Shown: piece after piece, positions 6,276 to 7,605 of the stretch | Numbering within the stretch: position 1 is the first letter of the stretch | Layout of the letters: each line of letters begins with the position of its first letter | Source: Bacillota bacterium | Lineage (GTDB): Bacteria > Bacillota > Limnochordia > Limnochordales > ZCTH02-B6 | Reading direction: 5' to 3' | DNA length: 7,605 nt | Assembly: GCA_017578085.1 (NCBI GenBank) | Contig: PKQR01000111.1 | Location: 1 to 7,605, forward strand | Notes under the pieces: model-generated | Databases searched by the model: none | What the model was told of the DNA's origin: nothing | Seen by the model: the letters and a program-made list of their open reading frames with translations, nothing else | Made by a program: the position numbers and the translations under genes

Positions 6276-6329
6276 CCGCTGGACGAGCCCCGGCCGCATC
6301 GGCCCGGCCCGGGCAGGGAGGCCTGTATT

Positions 6330-7605
6330 GTGCTGGACATCAAGCTGATCCGCAACGATCCGGACAAGGTGCGGGAGGCCATGCGCCGCCGCGGCGAGGA
6401 GGCGCCTATCGATGAGGTGCTCGCCCTCGACGAGCGCCGCAGGGCGCTGGTCACCGAGGTGGAGCAGCTCAAGGCCCGCCGCAACCAGGTTTCCGAGGAG
6501 GTGGCCCGGGCCAAGCGGGCCGGCCAGGATGCCTCGGAGATCATCGCGGCCGTGCGGGAGGTCAGCGACCGGATCAAGGCGCTGGACGACGAGATCCGGG
6601 ACGTGGAGGACCGCCTGCACCAGCTGCTGTTGGTCATCCCCAACATCCCCCACGAATCGGTGCCTTACGGCGAGAGCGACGCCGACAATGTGGAGGTGCG
6701 CCGCTGGGGCGAACCCCGGAAGTTTGACTTTGAGCCCAAGCCCCACTGGGAAATCGGCACCCGGCTGGGCATCCTCGACTTCGAGCGGGCCGCCAAGGTC
6801 GCCGGGGCGCGGTTTACGGTGTACAAGGGCGCCGGGGCGCGGCTGGAGCGGGCGCTCATCAACTTCATGCTGGACGTCCACACCCAGGAGCACGGCTACA
6901 CGGAGATTTGGCCGCCCTTCCTGGCCAACGCCGCCAGCATGACCGGGACCGGCCAGCTGCCCAAGTTCGCCGAGGACATGTTCCGCTGCGAGGGAACGGA
7001 CCTGTACATGATCCCCACGGCGGAGGTGCCGGTCACGAACCTGCACCGGGACGAGATCCTGGACGGCGACCAGCTGCCCATCTATTACGTGGCCTACTCC
7101 CCCTGTTTCCGGGCGGAAGCCGGGGCGCATGGGCGCGACACCCGCGGCCTCATCCGCCAGCACCAGTTCAACAAGGTGGAGCTGGTCAAGTTTGTGCGGC
7201 CCGAGGACTCCTACGATGAGCTGGAGAAGCTGGTGGCCGACGCGGAGGACATCCTCCGGCGCCTGGGGCTGCCCTACCGGGTCAGCATGATGTGCACGGC
7301 CGACGTGGGGTTCGCGGCGGCCAAGAAGTACGACCCCGAGGTGTGGATGCCCAGCTACGGCCGGTACGTGGAGATTTCCTCCTGCAGCAACTTCGAGGAC
7401 TTCCAGGCGCGGCGGGCCAATATCCGCTTCCGCCGCCATCCCAAGGCGAAACCGGAGTACGTCCACACCCTCAACGGTTCCGGCCTCGCGGTGGGGCGCA
7501 CCCTGGCGGCTATCCTGGAAAACTACCAGAACGAGGACGGAAGCGTCACCATCCCCGAAGTGCTCCGGCCCTACATGGGCGGCATGACCCGCATCGAGCC
7601 CCAGT
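6330..7605 (+). CDS. serS: Seryl-tRNA synthetase (last few residues beyond the right edge)
   Basis: The frame is open from GTG at 6330 to the window end, 425 codons. The usual length is about 420-430, so only a short tail is missing. This cytoplasmic class II synthetase charges tRNA-Ser with serine. Residues 1-100 are the tRNA-binding arm: MLDIKLIRNDPDKVREAM, then a long antiparallel coiled coil rich in E, K and R (about 30-98), ended by the hallmark LLLVIPNIPHESVP (99-112). The catalytic domain shows motif 1 (about 171-200, from RLERALINFML), the serine-site TAEVP (230-234), motif 2 with FRAEAGAHGRDTRGLIR starting at F260 and ATP-contacting R261, and motif 3 NGSGLAVGRT with R390. No key residue is missing. 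The start is set by AGGGAGG (6315-6321), 8 bases before the GTG. A likely promoter lies at 6177-6205. It is the bacterial type, not the rare methanogen type. Confidence 0.97.
   Translation, partial: MLDIKLIRNDPDKVREAMRRRGEEAPIDEVLALDERRRALVTEVEQLKARRNQVSEEVARAKRAGQDASEIIAAVREVSDRIKALDDEIRDVEDRLHQLLLVIPNIPHESVPYGESDADNVEVRRWGEPRKFDFEPKPHWEIGTRLGILDFERAAKVAGARFTVYKGAGARLERALINFMLDVHTQEHGYTEIWPPFLANAASMTGTGQLPKFAEDMFRCEGTDLYMIPTAEVPVTNLHRDEILDGDQLPIYYVAYSPCFRAEAGAHGRDTRGLIRQHQFNKVELVKFVRPEDSYDELEKLVADAEDILRRLGLPYRVSMMCTADVGFAAAKKYDPEVWMPSYGRYVEISSCSNFEDFQARRANIRFRRHPKAKPEYVHTLNGSGLAVGRTLAAILENYQNEDGSVTIPEVLRPYMGGMTRIEPQ

Noticed and set aside
6206..6329. A tRNA gene or T-box in the serS leader
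   Set aside because: There is no cloverleaf with a TTC-type T-loop, and the T-box core AGGGTGG-N-ACCGCG is absent.
6800..6842. A 13-base direct repeat, CGCCGGGGCGCGG, 30 bases apart inside serS
   Set aside because: Both copies are in frame and encode an Ala-Gly-Ala-Arg stretch that fits the normal synthetase sequence; it is explained by GC-rich codon choice.
6246..7466. A 406-codon minus-strand open frame opposite serS
   Set aside because: serS is unmistakable on the plus strand; the antisense frame has no recognisable domain or ribosome site.

Overview
The window looks like chromosomal DNA from a very GC-rich member of the Bacillota, of the Symbiobacterium / Thermaerobacter / Limnochorda kind. 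The base composition is extremely GC-rich. Start codons include GTG and TTG behind strong purine-rich Shine-Dalgarno sequences. Two genes belong to families that are essentially Bacillota-specific: a YlbF/YmcA-type regulator and a YqhV-type (DUF2619) small membrane protein. The exact genus is inference.

Layout: (1) 1-642, minus strand: the N-terminal half of an MFS transporter that runs off the left edge. (2) 826-1308, plus: a YlbF-family protein, divergent from the transporter. (3) 1360-1629, minus: a YqhV-like three-helix membrane protein, convergent with the YlbF gene across a GC-rich hairpin. (4) 1780-3132, plus: a TrpB2-type tryptophan synthase beta chain, preceded by a 150-base divergent spacer with two hairpins and followed by a clear intrinsic terminator. 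(5) 3297-4544, plus: serine hydroxymethyltransferase glyA, followed by a hairpin. (6) 4630-6168, plus: a second, nearly complete-looking MFS transporter with an odd Arg/Gly/Pro-rich tail. (7) 6330 to the right edge, plus: seryl-tRNA synthetase serS, missing only its last few residues, with a leader of about 120 bases behind a plausible sigma-A promoter.

Three of the four right-hand genes use serine as substrate: TrpB2 (serine or phosphoserine plus indole), GlyA (serine to glycine) and SerS (serine to Ser-tRNA). This is a loose theme and not a demonstrated operon, because terminator-like hairpins separate trpB, glyA and the transporter.

I see no rRNA, tRNA, CRISPR array, insertion sequence or phage gene, and no gene-free stretch longer than about 185 bases. 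The gene content is mostly ordinary housekeeping. The points most worth a second look are the structured leaders of serS and trpB, the cysteine-free YlbF protein with a proline-rich tail, and a trpB with no trpA beside it. I do not see convincing evidence of an undescribed multi-gene system.
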